Assembly: GCF_020805785.1 (NCBI RefSeq) | Contig: NZ_JAJGZV010000002.1 | Span: 434,001-498,000 of the forward strand | Source: Flavobacterium chungbukense | Lineage (GTDB): Bacteria; Bacteroidota; Bacteroidia; Flavobacteriales; Flavobacteriaceae | Direction of reading: 5' to 3' | DNA length: 64,000 nt | In this document: positions 15,944-24,016 of the stretch, piece by piece | Layout: each line of letters begins with the position of its first letter | How positions within the stretch are numbered: position 1 is the first letter of the stretch | Position numbers and translations under genes: made by a program | The notes under the pieces: model-generated | Database searches by the model: none | What the model was told of the DNA's origin: nothing | Seen by the model: only the letters and a program-made list of their open reading frames with translations

Positions 15944-16027
15944 CTAAGATTGAAATAAGCCACGAAGAAGCGCTGCACCAAATTCGTTTGGTGTGAAGCT
16001 TTGTGATGTCAATGTAAGTACAAACAT
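15944..16027 (-). CDS. Possible 27-residue small protein (or structured small RNA)
   Basis: On the minus strand an ATG at 16027 opens a 27-codon frame beginning MFVLTLTSQSFTPNEFGA and ending LLRGLFQS, stopping at 15944. A strong terminator follows 20 bases later, and promoter-like elements lie 40-75 bases upstream. Inside the frame CACCAAA and TTTGGTG pair around a TTCG loop, so the transcript would also fold. The composition (no lysine, one acidic residue, hydrophobic ends) is unusual for this AT-rich genome, where random frames are lysine- and asparagine-rich. I do not recognise it. It may be a real peptide, a leader peptide or the visible part of a small RNA. Confidence 0.35.
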   Translation of the reverse strand: MFVLTLTSQSFTPNEFGAALLRGLFQS

Positions 16028-16065
16028 TTTTCTTCGTTTTAAAGGGTTATTATTTTTTTCGTCTG

Positions 16066-16102
16066 CAAATATTCAGAATTGTTTTTTGATTTTCCAAATT
16101 TA
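16066..16102 (-). promoter_or_regulatory. Promoter-like elements for the small frame or RNA
   Basis: Two readings on the minus strand. TTTG (16098-16095), 21 bases, AATATTTG (16073-16066, one mismatch to TAnnTTTG); or a full TAAATTTG -7 box at 16102-16095 alone. Confidence 0.35.
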
Positions 16103-16233
16103 TTTTTCAGAAAAGTCGTGTAAAAAATATTTTTACCCTCAAATTACTCAATAAATAAGAAGTTATTATTTTGAAAATGAGAACAATACATCAATAGAAA
16201 TAAAATTAAAAATTCTAGTATTTAATGTAATTT

Positions 16234-16400
16234 TTGTCATTTCGACTTAAAAGAGAAATCACACACGTATATCTACAAAGATTGGTAATTCTCTTTGCGT
16301 AGACGCACTGCTGTGCATCTCTACGATATACGCTATCAATAAATCAATTACAATTTTAATGTAGAGATGCACTGCAGTGCATCTAACCAAAGATTGGCGA
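16234..16400. repeat. Composite palindromic repeat, copy 2, with nested GCACTGC element
   Basis: The left part starts TTGTCATTTCGAC followed by AGAAATCAC and CAAAGATTGG, as in copies 1 and 3. It is then interrupted by two copies of a second palindrome: near-palindrome 16311-16330, and the perfect 20-base palindrome AGATGCACTGCAGTGCATCT at 16365-16384. After it CAAAGATTGGCGA resumes. This looks like one repeat inserted into another. The rest of the 15747-16474 gap that I can assign is the small frame and two terminators. Confidence 0.65.
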
Positions 16401-16420
16401 CATTTAATTCTCTTAAACAC

Positions 16421-16448
16421 AAAAAAAGCCCTGATTTCTCAGAGCTTT
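16421..16448 (-). terminator. Terminator of the response-regulator gene
   Basis: AAAGCCCTGA (16425-16434) pairs with TCAGAGCTTT (16439-16448) with one mismatch and a TTTC loop. The A-run at 16421-16427 gives a U-run on the minus strand. Confidence 0.65.
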
Positions 16449-16474
16449 TATATTGTTTTTAGGTAAATAATTTA

Positions 16475-17191
16475 TTATTCAGAAACTTTGCTTTTTACAA
16501 CAAGTCTAAAACCTTCTCCATGAATGTTTAAAATTTCAACATCTTCATCAGATTTCAGGTATTTTCTCAATTTAGCGATATAAACGTCCATACTTCTTGA
16601 AGTAAAATAGTTGTCATCTCTCCAGATTTTTGTCAATGCTAATTCTCTTGGCATTAAATCATTTTCATGAAGAATAAGCATTTTAAGCAATTCATTTTCT
16701 TTTGGAGACAATTTAATTGGCTCTTCATCCTGGAAAGTCAAAAATCTAAGTTTTGAATTTAAGTGGAATTTACCAATATTAAATTCAAATTGTACTTGTT
16801 CTGCTTTTGTATCTGCAGATTTTCTTTGAATAATTGCTTTAATTTTCATTAAAAGCACTTCTGAATCAAAAGGTTTATTTAAATAATCGTCAGCACCAGC
16901 TTTGTAACCTTTTAACACATCCTCTTTCATTGATTTTGCAGTTAAAAAGATAATTGGCACTTCACTGTTCTTTTCTCTAATTTCTTTAGCCAAAGTATAG
17001 CCATCTTTATAAGGCATCATTACGTCAAGAATACATAAATCATATACATCTTTCTTGAATTTTTCGAAACCTTCCATACCGTTTTTAGCTAAAGTAACTT
17101 CAAAGTCATTTAACATTAGATAATCTTTAAGAACCGCCCCAAAATTTAGGTCATCTTCTACTAAAAGTATTCTTTTGTTAGTATTTTCCAT
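16475..17191 (-). CDS. OmpR/PhoB-family response regulator
   Basis: A 238-residue transcription regulator. The receiver domain (residues 6-120) has the acidic pair ED at 12-13, the phosphoacceptor Asp56 in CILDVMMP, Thr84 in IIFLTAKS and Lys106 in YLNKPFD. The DNA-binding winged helix (130-236) contains LTFQDEEPIKLSPKENELLKMLI and SRSMDVYIAKLRKYL, then DVEILNIHGEGFRLV. It starts three bases after the stop of the sensor kinase gene on the same strand, so they are certainly a pair. The layout resembles the RprX/RprY systems of Bacteroides, but the target genes are not visible. Confidence 0.93.
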   Translation of the reverse strand: MENTNKRILLVEDDLNFGAVLKDYLMLNDFEVTLAKNGMEGFEKFKKDVYDLCILDVMMPYKDGYTLAKEIREKNSEVPIIFLTAKSMKEDVLKGYKAGADDYLNKPFDSEVLLMKIKAIIQRKSADTKAEQVQFEFNIGKFHLNSKLRFLTFQDEEPIKLSPKENELLKMLILHENDLMPRELALTKIWRDDNYFTSRSMDVYIAKLRKYLKSDEDVEILNIHGEGFRLVVKSKVSE

Positions 17192-17194
17192 ATT

Positions 17195-18781
17195 TTAATT
17201 TATTAATGGTATTTTTATTATAAAGGTGCTACCTTTTCCTTTTTCGCTTTCTACATATACTTGACCGTTATGGTCTTCTACAATTCTTTTTACATAAGCC
17301 AGACCTAAACCATGACCTTTTACATTATGGAGATCTCCCGTATGTTCTCTGTAAAATTTCTCAAAAACTCGCTTTTGAGCTATCTTACTCATTCCCAACC
17401 CGTGATCTTTCACCTTAATTAAAATAACGTCTTTTACATTTTCTGTAAAAATTTCAATCTTCGGAATGTCTGGAGAATATTTTATAGCATTTTCTAAAAT
17501 ATTAACCAATACGTTTGTGAAATGAACTTCGTTAATTAAAACTGTTGTTCTCGCTGCATTATAATGTCTTTCAACCGTCCCCTGTCTGTCTTCTAATATC
17601 AGATTTACATGTTCAATGGCATCGTCAATTATATCGGTAACTACAGTAGGTTCTTTTGTAATATCAAGTTCTCTTTTTTCAAGTTTAGAAATTCGTAATA
17701 CATTTTCAACCTGAGCATGCATTCTCTTATTTTCATCCCTAATCATTTGGAGATAACGATAAACCTTTTCTTTATCTTCAATAACTTTAGGGCTTTTAAT
17801 AGCATCTAAAGCTAAATTTATAGTCGCAATTGGAGTTTTAAACTCATGCGTCATGTTATTTATAAAATCGGTCTTGATTTCAGAAATATGCTTCTGACGC
17901 AGTAATTGATTTAAAGCACTTGTATAAGCAACTATAATAATCAATGTAAACACTATTGATAAAATAGTAATACTTAATAATTCTGATAACAAGAATTTCT
18001 TTTTATGCGGAAAAGTAACAGATAACTCATATTTACTATTCCCTTCATTATCAGTAAAAATCGGAATATTATAAGTAGCATCTTTATCATAATGAAATCC
18101 ATCGGATTTTATTTTGGTTGGAACGCCACTGCTGTAAATTCCAAATTCAAATTTTGTTTTAACTTCATATTCTCCCAATTCTTTCTTTAATAACTTGAAA
18201 AGCCTATCTTTTGTTACTCTTCCTTCAATTGGAGTTAAAGAAGCAATGTCTTTATATTGAATTTGCTGCTGAACTTTATTTAAAATATCTAAACTTCCAG
18301 ATTTTTCTATTCTATCATCTGGAAAAATACTTTGTCCTAAACTGTTATTATCAATACCCTTGTTATTGTTGTAAACTTCAGTGACTCTTTTTGAACTGAA
18401 ATTTTTAAAACGTTCACTACTGAATTTTTTATCAAAAACTGATCCATTTATATCATAATCTTCTGATGTCAAAGTGCTCGAATAAACAATTGTTTTATTT
18501 GTCTTCGGGTTTCTTTGTACATAAAGTACTTCCAGCAGATCTTCTTTTTTTGGAATTTTCCCCGTACTGTCTTTAATACGGTTGTATTTGTCGTAGAAAC
18601 TGTACTCTTCTTGCTGCTCGAGTTTGTCTGCAACATTTCCAATTACTTGAGTAACGTGGTATTTAAACTGTTCTTCATTATTTTTGAACGAAGAATTGAA
18701 CCAAAATACTTGAACCAGAATTATCCCGATTAAGGACAAACTCATTAATAAAACAAGTATTCTAAAAAATAATTTATTCAT
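17195..18781 (-). CDS. Membrane sensor histidine kinase
   Basis: A 528-residue sensor kinase. Transmembrane helix 1 is at residues 5-28 (FFRILVLLMSLSLIGIILVQVFW). A periplasmic sensor region of about 230 residues has no recognised fold, and helix 2 is at about 265-290 (LLSITILSIVFTLIIIVAYTS). The H-box is FINNMTHEFKTPIATINLAL, His near residue 311. It is followed by the N-box (NVLVNILENAIKYSPD), G1 (VKDHGLGMS), the F-box (FEKFYREHTGD) and G2 (GHGLGLAYVK) of the ATPase domain. It phosphorylates the regulator encoded just downstream. A TAATTTTG -7 box ends five bases before the ATG, so the transcript may be leaderless. Confidence 0.93.
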   Translation of the reverse strand: MNKLFFRILVLLMSLSLIGIILVQVFWFNSSFKNNEEQFKYHVTQVIGNVADKLEQQEEYSFYDKYNRIKDSTGKIPKKEDLLEVLYVQRNPKTNKTIVYSSTLTSEDYDINGSVFDKKFSSERFKNFSSKRVTEVYNNNKGIDNNSLGQSIFPDDRIEKSGSLDILNKVQQQIQYKDIASLTPIEGRVTKDRLFKLLKKELGEYEVKTKFEFGIYSSGVPTKIKSDGFHYDKDATYNIPIFTDNEGNSKYELSVTFPHKKKFLLSELLSITILSIVFTLIIIVAYTSALNQLLRQKHISEIKTDFINNMTHEFKTPIATINLALDAIKSPKVIEDKEKVYRYLQMIRDENKRMHAQVENVLRISKLEKRELDITKEPTVVTDIIDDAIEHVNLILEDRQGTVERHYNAARTTVLINEVHFTNVLVNILENAIKYSPDIPKIEIFTENVKDVILIKVKDHGLGMSKIAQKRVFEKFYREHTGDLHNVKGHGLGLAYVKRIVEDHNGQVYVESEKGKGSTFIIKIPLIN

Positions 18782-18786
18782 CGAAA

Positions 18787-18794
18787 CAAAATTA
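18787..18794 (-). promoter_or_regulatory. -7 box (TAATTTTG) at the sensor-kinase start
   Basis: The reverse complement reads TAATTTTG, a full match, ending five bases before the ATG at 18781. No -33 TTG at 17-23 bases. Confidence 0.4.
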
Positions 18795-18840
18795 ATATTT
18801 TAACAATATACTAAATAATACATTAACCAAATATTAACAT

Positions 18841-19437
18841 TTAAGACTGATTTTGTTTTATATTTAAAATTTTAAGAATTTTAACAACTTCTTCTTTAGC
18901 AATTTTAAGATTATCGTTATTAATCACGAAATTACTCTTAGAAATTCGTTTTTCATCATTCCACTGCATTTTCATTCTGCTCAAAACTTGTTCTCTCGTT
19001 GTTTTATCTCGTTCAATAACTCGCTCAATCCTTTTTTCTTTAAGAGCTGTAACTGTTATAATTACATCACATTCTTTATATCGGCCGCTTTCAAATAATA
19101 TTGCAGCTTCATAAATTACATAATCATAATTCTTATAATCTTGCATCCATTTTTCAAAATCTCTTTTTACTCCTGGATGTACAATTGCATTTAATTTTGC
19201 TAATTGTTCTTTATCATTAAAAACTATCTGAGCTAATTTTGCTCTATTTAAAACTCTATCATCAAAAACGTCTTGACCAAAAACAGTCTTAACTTCCTCA
19301 AGAATATCCTGAGACTGCATTACTCTTTTGGCACCGTCATCGGCAATATAAACAGGAACACCCAATTCATTAAAATAATTTGCAATAGTCGTTTTACCAC
19401 TGCCAATTCCTCCTGTAAGGCCAATAACTTTTGTCAT
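18841..19437 (-). CDS. coaE: Dephospho-CoA kinase
   Basis: A 198-residue CoaE, the last enzyme of coenzyme A synthesis, phosphorylating the 3'-OH of dephospho-CoA with ATP. The P-loop VIGLTGGIGSGKTTIANYF starts at residue 4. It is followed by VYIADDGAKRVM, the substrate-site LNAIVHPGVKRDFEKW, the lid-region IYEAAILFESGRYKECDVIITV, and RVIERDKTTREQVLSRMKMQW. The length is normal. It starts two bases before the stop of the glycosyltransferase gene, so the two are co-transcribed, and a 60-base spacer separates it from the sensor kinase gene. Confidence 0.95.
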   Translation of the reverse strand: MTKVIGLTGGIGSGKTTIANYFNELGVPVYIADDGAKRVMQSQDILEEVKTVFGQDVFDDRVLNRAKLAQIVFNDKEQLAKLNAIVHPGVKRDFEKWMQDYKNYDYVIYEAAILFESGRYKECDVIITVTALKEKRIERVIERDKTTREQVLSRMKMQWNDEKRISKSNFVINNDNLKIAKEEVVKILKILNIKQNQS

Positions 19438-19439
19438 TA

Positions 19440-20438
19440 TTATAATTTAAAAAACATACGTGGAAATGCTTCTTGCGGTTTCTTCTTCAATAAAATTACT
19501 TTTATATAAGATTTTAAAAATCCTGTTCCGTAACCAAAAAATTGTTTCCAAACTGCTATTACAGATAAATATCCAATTTTGATACTTTTATTTTGAATAC
19601 TTGCTGTAAGAAAAATTATAACGAAATATACGAAATATAATTGTAATAAAATATCAATATTGAAAATTAACAATAAAAAAGCTAATAATAAACCCAATAG
19701 AAATAGGGTCGGAAAGAAGAATGTTAGCTTATTATGTTCTGGATACCAGCTATTTAAAATAGGTCTCGCAACACCAAATTTATTAACTTGAATAGAGAAT
19801 TTTTCCCAGTCAATTCTTCTTTTATGGTATACATAAGCCTCTTTAAAAAGCCTTGTTTCGAATCCTAAGTTCCATAAACGAATGGATAGATCAGGATCTT
19901 CTCCAGGATGTATGTTTCCAAAGCCATTTGAAGCTTCAAAAGCTTTTTTAGAAATTCCCATATTAAAGCTACGCGGCTGGAACTTATTTATCTTTTCAGA
20001 CCCGCCTCTAATTCCTCCTGTAGTCAAAAATGATGTCATTGCAAAATTGATCGCTTTCTGAATATCAGAAAAACTGTCAAGTGCCTTATCAGGTCCTCCA
20101 AAACAATCCACATATTTTTCATCTAATTCTTTACGAACTTCTGTCAAATATTGTGAAGGAATAATACAATCAGAGTCAAAAATGATAAAATAATCTCCTC
20201 TAGCGCGCTGCATTCCATAATTTCTAGAATCTCCAGGTCCTGAATTTTCTTTAAAATAATAGGATATATTTAATTTTCCTTGATAATTCATTACCACATC
20301 TCGACATGGCAATGTAGATCCATCTTCTACGAGAACAATTTCAAAAGCTTCATTATAATCTGATTTTGAGAGACTTTCTAAAAGCTCATCAACTTCATCA
20401 GGACGATTATACACGGGTATAATTAAAGAAAAAATCAT
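19440..20438 (-). CDS. Family 2 glycosyltransferase with membrane helices
   Basis: A 332-residue GT-A-fold glycosyltransferase. The nucleotide-binding strand FSLIIPVYNRPDEVDELLESL opens the protein, with VLVEDGST next. The metal-binding DxD equivalent is IIFDSDCIIPSQY, and the acceptor/base region NMGISKKAFEASNGFGNIHPGEDPDLSIRLW carries the ED motif. After residue 235 there are two or three hydrophobic segments (LTFFFPTLFLLGLLLAFLLL and ILLQLYFVYFVIIFLTASI), so it is anchored in the cytoplasmic membrane. It probably adds a sugar to a lipid carrier or surface polysaccharide; the donor and acceptor are unknown. It has its own promoter between it and the fabV terminator. Confidence 0.88.
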   Translation of the reverse strand: MIFSLIIPVYNRPDEVDELLESLSKSDYNEAFEIVLVEDGSTLPCRDVVMNYQGKLNISYYFKENSGPGDSRNYGMQRARGDYFIIFDSDCIIPSQYLTEVRKELDEKYVDCFGGPDKALDSFSDIQKAINFAMTSFLTTGGIRGGSEKINKFQPRSFNMGISKKAFEASNGFGNIHPGEDPDLSIRLWNLGFETRLFKEAYVYHKRRIDWEKFSIQVNKFGVARPILNSWYPEHNKLTFFFPTLFLLGLLLAFLLLIFNIDILLQLYFVYFVIIFLTASIQNKSIKIGYLSVIAVWKQFFGYGTGFLKSYIKVILLKKKPQEAFPRMFFKL

Positions 20439-20489
20439 AGCAGACTGTGCGGTATTAAAAGAGTATATTTTTTAGTTTAAAAATTTTAA

Positions 20490-20523
20490 CAAAGATAACG
20501 TATATTAACAAAAAAACCATCAA
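20490..20523 (-). promoter_or_regulatory. Promoter of the glycosyltransferase-coaE unit
   Basis: On the minus strand TTG (20523-20521), 23 bases, TATCTTTG (20497-20490). The -33 element lies in the fabV terminator stem, so the two signals overlap. Confidence 0.5.
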
Positions 20524-20541
20524 CTTTTGATTGATGGTTTT
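20509..20541 (-). terminator. Terminator after fabV
   Basis: AAAACCATCAA (20513-20523) pairs perfectly with TTGATGGTTTT (20531-20541) around a 7-base loop. The A-run on the left gives a U-run on the minus strand. Confidence 0.85.
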
Positions 20542-20564
20542 TGTTTTACACTAAGTAAAAGATA

Positions 20565-21755
20565 TTATTTTATACTTTCAATTTCAACAACTTCATTTGT
20601 ATCTGCAGTGTAATCAATACCAGCAAATTCAAATCCGAATAAATTTAAGAAATCATTTCTGTATCCTGCAAGATCTCCAATTTCTGGTAACGTTTCTGTA
20701 GTTGCCTCTAACCAAAGTTTAGCCACTTTTTCTTGAACATCTTCACGCATTTCCCAATCGTCAATTCTGATTCTTCCTTTTTCATCAACAGGAACTTCAG
20801 AACCATTGTATAGTCTATCTTGGAATAAACGCTGAATCTGCTCGATACAACCTTCATGAATTCCTTCTTCTTTCATAATTTTATACAAAAGAGAGATATA
20901 TAATGGAATTACAGGAATTGCAGAACTTGCTTGAGTTACTAAAGCCTTATTTACAGAAACATACGCTTTTCCTCCTATTGATTCTAAAGAATCACTAATG
21001 GTAAATGCTGTAGCTTCTAAATGATCTTTTGCACGACCAATTGTCCCTTTACGATAAACTGCTTCAGTTAAAGATGGTCCGATATAAGAATAAGCAACTG
21101 TTGTAGCCCCTTCTGCCAATAAATCTTCATTTTTCAAAGCATCAATCCACATTGCCCAGTCTTCACCTCCCATAACAGCTACTGTATTTTCAATATCTTC
21201 TTCATTTGCTGGAGCGATAGAAACTTCAGATACTTTTCCTGTATGAAAATCAACTGTTTTGTTTGTAAAAGTTTGTCCAATTGGTTTTAAAACTGAACGA
21301 TGCGTAACACCTGTATTAGGATTTGTACGCACAGGCGAAGCTAAACTATAAATCACAAGATCAACTTTTCCTAAATCAGCTTTAATCAAATCAAGAGTTT
21401 CTCTTTTTATTTCATTTGAAAAAGCATCTCCATTAATACTTTTTGCATACAATCCTGCTTTATGAGCTTCTTTTTCAAATGCTGCAGAATTATACCATCC
21501 TGGAGAAGCCGTTTTTCCTTCAACTGGCGGTTTTTCAAAAAACACTCCAATAGTTGCTGCACCAGAACCAAAAGCACTAGTAATTCTTGAAGCTAACCCA
21601 AAACCTGTAGAAGCACCGATTACTAAAACTTTTTTAGCTCCAGCAATTTCTCCTTTTGATTTAATATATTCAATTTGATTTTTTACGTTTTGCTCAGCTC
21701 CCGTTGGGTGGGCAGTCAAACAAATAAATCCTCTCATTCTAGGTTCTATAATCAT
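20565..21755 (-). CDS. fabV: Enoyl-ACP/trans-2-enoyl-CoA reductase FabV
   Basis: A 396-residue FabV, the NADH-dependent enzyme for the last step of each fatty-acid elongation cycle. It is an alternative to FabI and is known for low sensitivity to triclosan. The start MIIEPRMRGFICLTAHPTG is diagnostic. The dinucleotide site is KKVLVIGASTGFGLASRI, and the active site is the Y-x8-K pair in TEAVYRKGTIGRAK, preceded by TVAYSYIGPSL. SPGWYNSAAFE and VDLVIYSLASPVR are further family blocks. The length is normal. It is the last gene of a block that starts further right with the TPR protein and recN, and is followed by a strong terminator. Confidence 0.96.
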   Translation of the reverse strand: MIIEPRMRGFICLTAHPTGAEQNVKNQIEYIKSKGEIAGAKKVLVIGASTGFGLASRITSAFGSGAATIGVFFEKPPVEGKTASPGWYNSAAFEKEAHKAGLYAKSINGDAFSNEIKRETLDLIKADLGKVDLVIYSLASPVRTNPNTGVTHRSVLKPIGQTFTNKTVDFHTGKVSEVSIAPANEEDIENTVAVMGGEDWAMWIDALKNEDLLAEGATTVAYSYIGPSLTEAVYRKGTIGRAKDHLEATAFTISDSLESIGGKAYVSVNKALVTQASSAIPVIPLYISLLYKIMKEEGIHEGCIEQIQRLFQDRLYNGSEVPVDEKGRIRIDDWEMREDVQEKVAKLWLEATTETLPEIGDLAGYRNDFLNLFGFEFAGIDYTADTNEVVEIESIK

Positions 21756-21776
21756 CTTGTAATTATTTTTTTTGTA

Positions 21777-22298
21777 TTATTTGAATTTCAGTTTTAATTT
21801 TTCAAAAATAGACATTTTATCCTTAACCCTTTTCATATTGGCGTTCATATTGTCAATAAAATTTGGGTTTAAAGCATTTTTAGTAGCTTCTTTATAATAA
21901 GCATAAGCTGCCGCAAACTCACCTTCATATTCTGCCATTCTACCTAATTCACTGTTATAAGTAGAGTTATCTGCATTTTCTAAATTTGCTAAAGTAAAAT
22001 TTATATGCTCTTTTGCTTCAGCGTATCGACCAAGATCTATTAATAAGTAAGTATAATTAAGATAAGGAGCAGGATATTTTGAATCGAATTTCATTGCTAA
22101 TTTATAATGATACACTCCTTTTTCGTAGTCACTTAATTTATTATAGTAAATCCATCCCAAATGATTATGGGCTTTTCCAAAATCAGGATATTGAGACAAA
22201 ATATCTTCTAGTAATTCTTTCGCATCTGCAGAATTTCCTTCAGAAATTAATGCATCTGCTTTAATAAATTGATTTTCGTAAAAACTCAAACTTTCCAT
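21777..22298 (-). CDS. Tetratricopeptide repeat protein
   Basis: A 173-residue protein consisting mostly of TPR helices. The units are IKADALISEGNSADAKELLEDILSQYPDF (12-40), GKAHNHLGWIYYNKLSDYEKGVYHYKLAMKFDSKY (42-75), PAPYLNYTYLLIDLGRYAEAKEHINFTLAN (76-108) and a partial fourth, GRMAEYEGEFAAAYAYYKEATKNA (120-143). There is no signal peptide, so it is cytoplasmic. It lies 9 bases after recN and 21 bases before fabV in one transcription unit. The interaction partner cannot be told. Confidence 0.8.
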   Translation of the reverse strand: MESLSFYENQFIKADALISEGNSADAKELLEDILSQYPDFGKAHNHLGWIYYNKLSDYEKGVYHYKLAMKFDSKYPAPYLNYTYLLIDLGRYAEAKEHINFTLANLENADNSTYNSELGRMAEYEGEFAAAYAYYKEATKNALNPNFIDNMNANMKRVKDKMSIFEKLKLKFK

Positions 22299-22307
22299 TT
22301 CTATATT

Positions 22308-23960
22308 TTAGTTCAATAATTGTTTTGCATGGTTTAATGCCGAATCAGAAACATTTGCCCCAGACAACATTTGAGCAATTTCTAAAATTCGGTCTTCTTG
22401 CGATAAAAGCTTCAATTCTGATTGTGTATCATCTCCCACCGTAGATTTTGAAACCTTAAAATGAGAATCGCCTTTAGAAGCAATCTGCGGTAAATGCGTA
22501 ATAGCAAATATCTGCATTGTAGCACTCATTTCTTTCATAATCTCTCCCATCCTAATCGCTATTTCTCCAGAAACTCCCGTATCAATTTCATCAAAAATCA
22601 AGGTTGGCAGTTTCGAATATTTTGCTAAAATTGCTTTTACAGCAAGCATAATACGAGACATTTCTCCACCTGAAGCAACTTTTTTCAGCAAACCAAAATC
22701 AGTTCCTTTGTTGGCAGAAAACAGGAATTGCAATTCTTCTTTTCCGTTCTGAAGATAATTTTCAGATGGAATAAGGTCCATTTTGAAACGAGTATTTGGC
22801 ATTCCTAAGGTCTGTAAAATCGAAATTAATTGCTCTGATAATTTCGGAATAGCATTTACTCTATTTTGATGAATCTCATCAGCATATTTATCCAATTCGA
22901 TTGTTTTTTGTTCGATAATTTTAGATAAAGAAGCAATTTCTTCGTCCATATTATCAAGTTCCAACAAAGTATTACCTAAATCTGCCTGAATTTGCAATAA
23001 ATCATCAACAGAACTTACCGCATGTTTTTTCTGAAGATTATAAATCAATTGTAATTTCTGATTTATTAATTCTAACTGGGCTGGATCATTTAACAATTTC
23101 TCTGAACAATTTTCTAATTCTTTAGAAATATCATCAAATTCAATTGCTAAACTCGTTATTCTTTCAAATAGATTTTGATATTCTGGCGAAAATGCCGCTA
23201 CTTTTTGCAACGCATTTTTTATTTCATTTAAATTATGAAAAACTCCAAATTGTTCTTCATTTGCAATTGACAGCGATTTATCTAAAGATTCTTTGATAAT
23301 CTCAACATTATTCAGTTTCTCATAATCTGCTTCTAATTCTTCCTGCTCACCAGATTTTAATTGAGCCGAAACCAATTCATTCAATAAAAACGTATTGTAT
23401 TCCTGCTCTTTTCCTGAATCACTTTGTTTTTTAAGCAAAGCATTCAATTTTGATTTGTCTGTTTTATAAGATTTTAGCAATTTCTGATACTGTTCAATAC
23501 TACCTCCATTATTTGCAATGGCGTCAATAATTTTGAATTGCACACTTTCATCTGATAATTCTTGAGTTTGCTGTTGTGAATGAATATCAATTAAATACAA
23601 ACTCAAATCTTGCAGTTCTTGAAGATTTACTGGACTATCATTTATAAATGCACGAGATTTACCTGAAGGAAGAATTTCACGTCTAATAATGGTCTCATCT
23701 TCATAATCCAAATCATTAGCTTCAAAGAATTCTTTCAAATTATATTTTGAAATTTCAAATTGAGCTTCAATGACACATTTTTCTTCTTTATTTTTTAAAG
23801 AACTTAAATCTGCTCTTTTTCCTAAAACAAGACCAATGGCACCTAAAATAATTGACTTACCTGCTCCTGTCTCACCTGTAATTATAGAAAAACCTTTAGA
23901 AAAATCTATAGCTAGTTTTTCAATAAGTGCATAATTTTTAATTGACAGTGAAGTAATCAT
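22308..23960 (-). CDS. recN: DNA repair protein RecN
   Basis: A 550-residue SMC-like ATPase acting in double-strand break repair. The N-terminal head is MITSLSIKNYALIEKLAIDF with the Walker A GFSIITGETGAGKSIILGAI. The middle is a long coiled-coil region (about 150-380) rich in Glu, Lys and Leu with the hinge-free layout of RecN. The C-terminal head has the signature KVASGGEMSRIMLAVKAIL, Walker B LPTLIFDEIDTGVSG and the switch FAITHLPQIASKGDSHF. The length matches other members. It follows the PorD gene with a 56-base spacer. Confidence 0.96.
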   Translation of the reverse strand: MITSLSIKNYALIEKLAIDFSKGFSIITGETGAGKSIILGAIGLVLGKRADLSSLKNKEEKCVIEAQFEISKYNLKEFFEANDLDYEDETIIRREILPSGKSRAFINDSPVNLQELQDLSLYLIDIHSQQQTQELSDESVQFKIIDAIANNGGSIEQYQKLLKSYKTDKSKLNALLKKQSDSGKEQEYNTFLLNELVSAQLKSGEQEELEADYEKLNNVEIIKESLDKSLSIANEEQFGVFHNLNEIKNALQKVAAFSPEYQNLFERITSLAIEFDDISKELENCSEKLLNDPAQLELINQKLQLIYNLQKKHAVSSVDDLLQIQADLGNTLLELDNMDEEIASLSKIIEQKTIELDKYADEIHQNRVNAIPKLSEQLISILQTLGMPNTRFKMDLIPSENYLQNGKEELQFLFSANKGTDFGLLKKVASGGEMSRIMLAVKAILAKYSKLPTLIFDEIDTGVSGEIAIRMGEIMKEMSATMQIFAITHLPQIASKGDSHFKVSKSTVGDDTQSELKLLSQEDRILEIAQMLSGANVSDSALNHAKQLLN

Positions 23961-24016
23961 AGGGCAATTTTGTAATAATAAAAGTTAAAAGAAGATTTAT
24001 AAAACGAAAACAGAAA

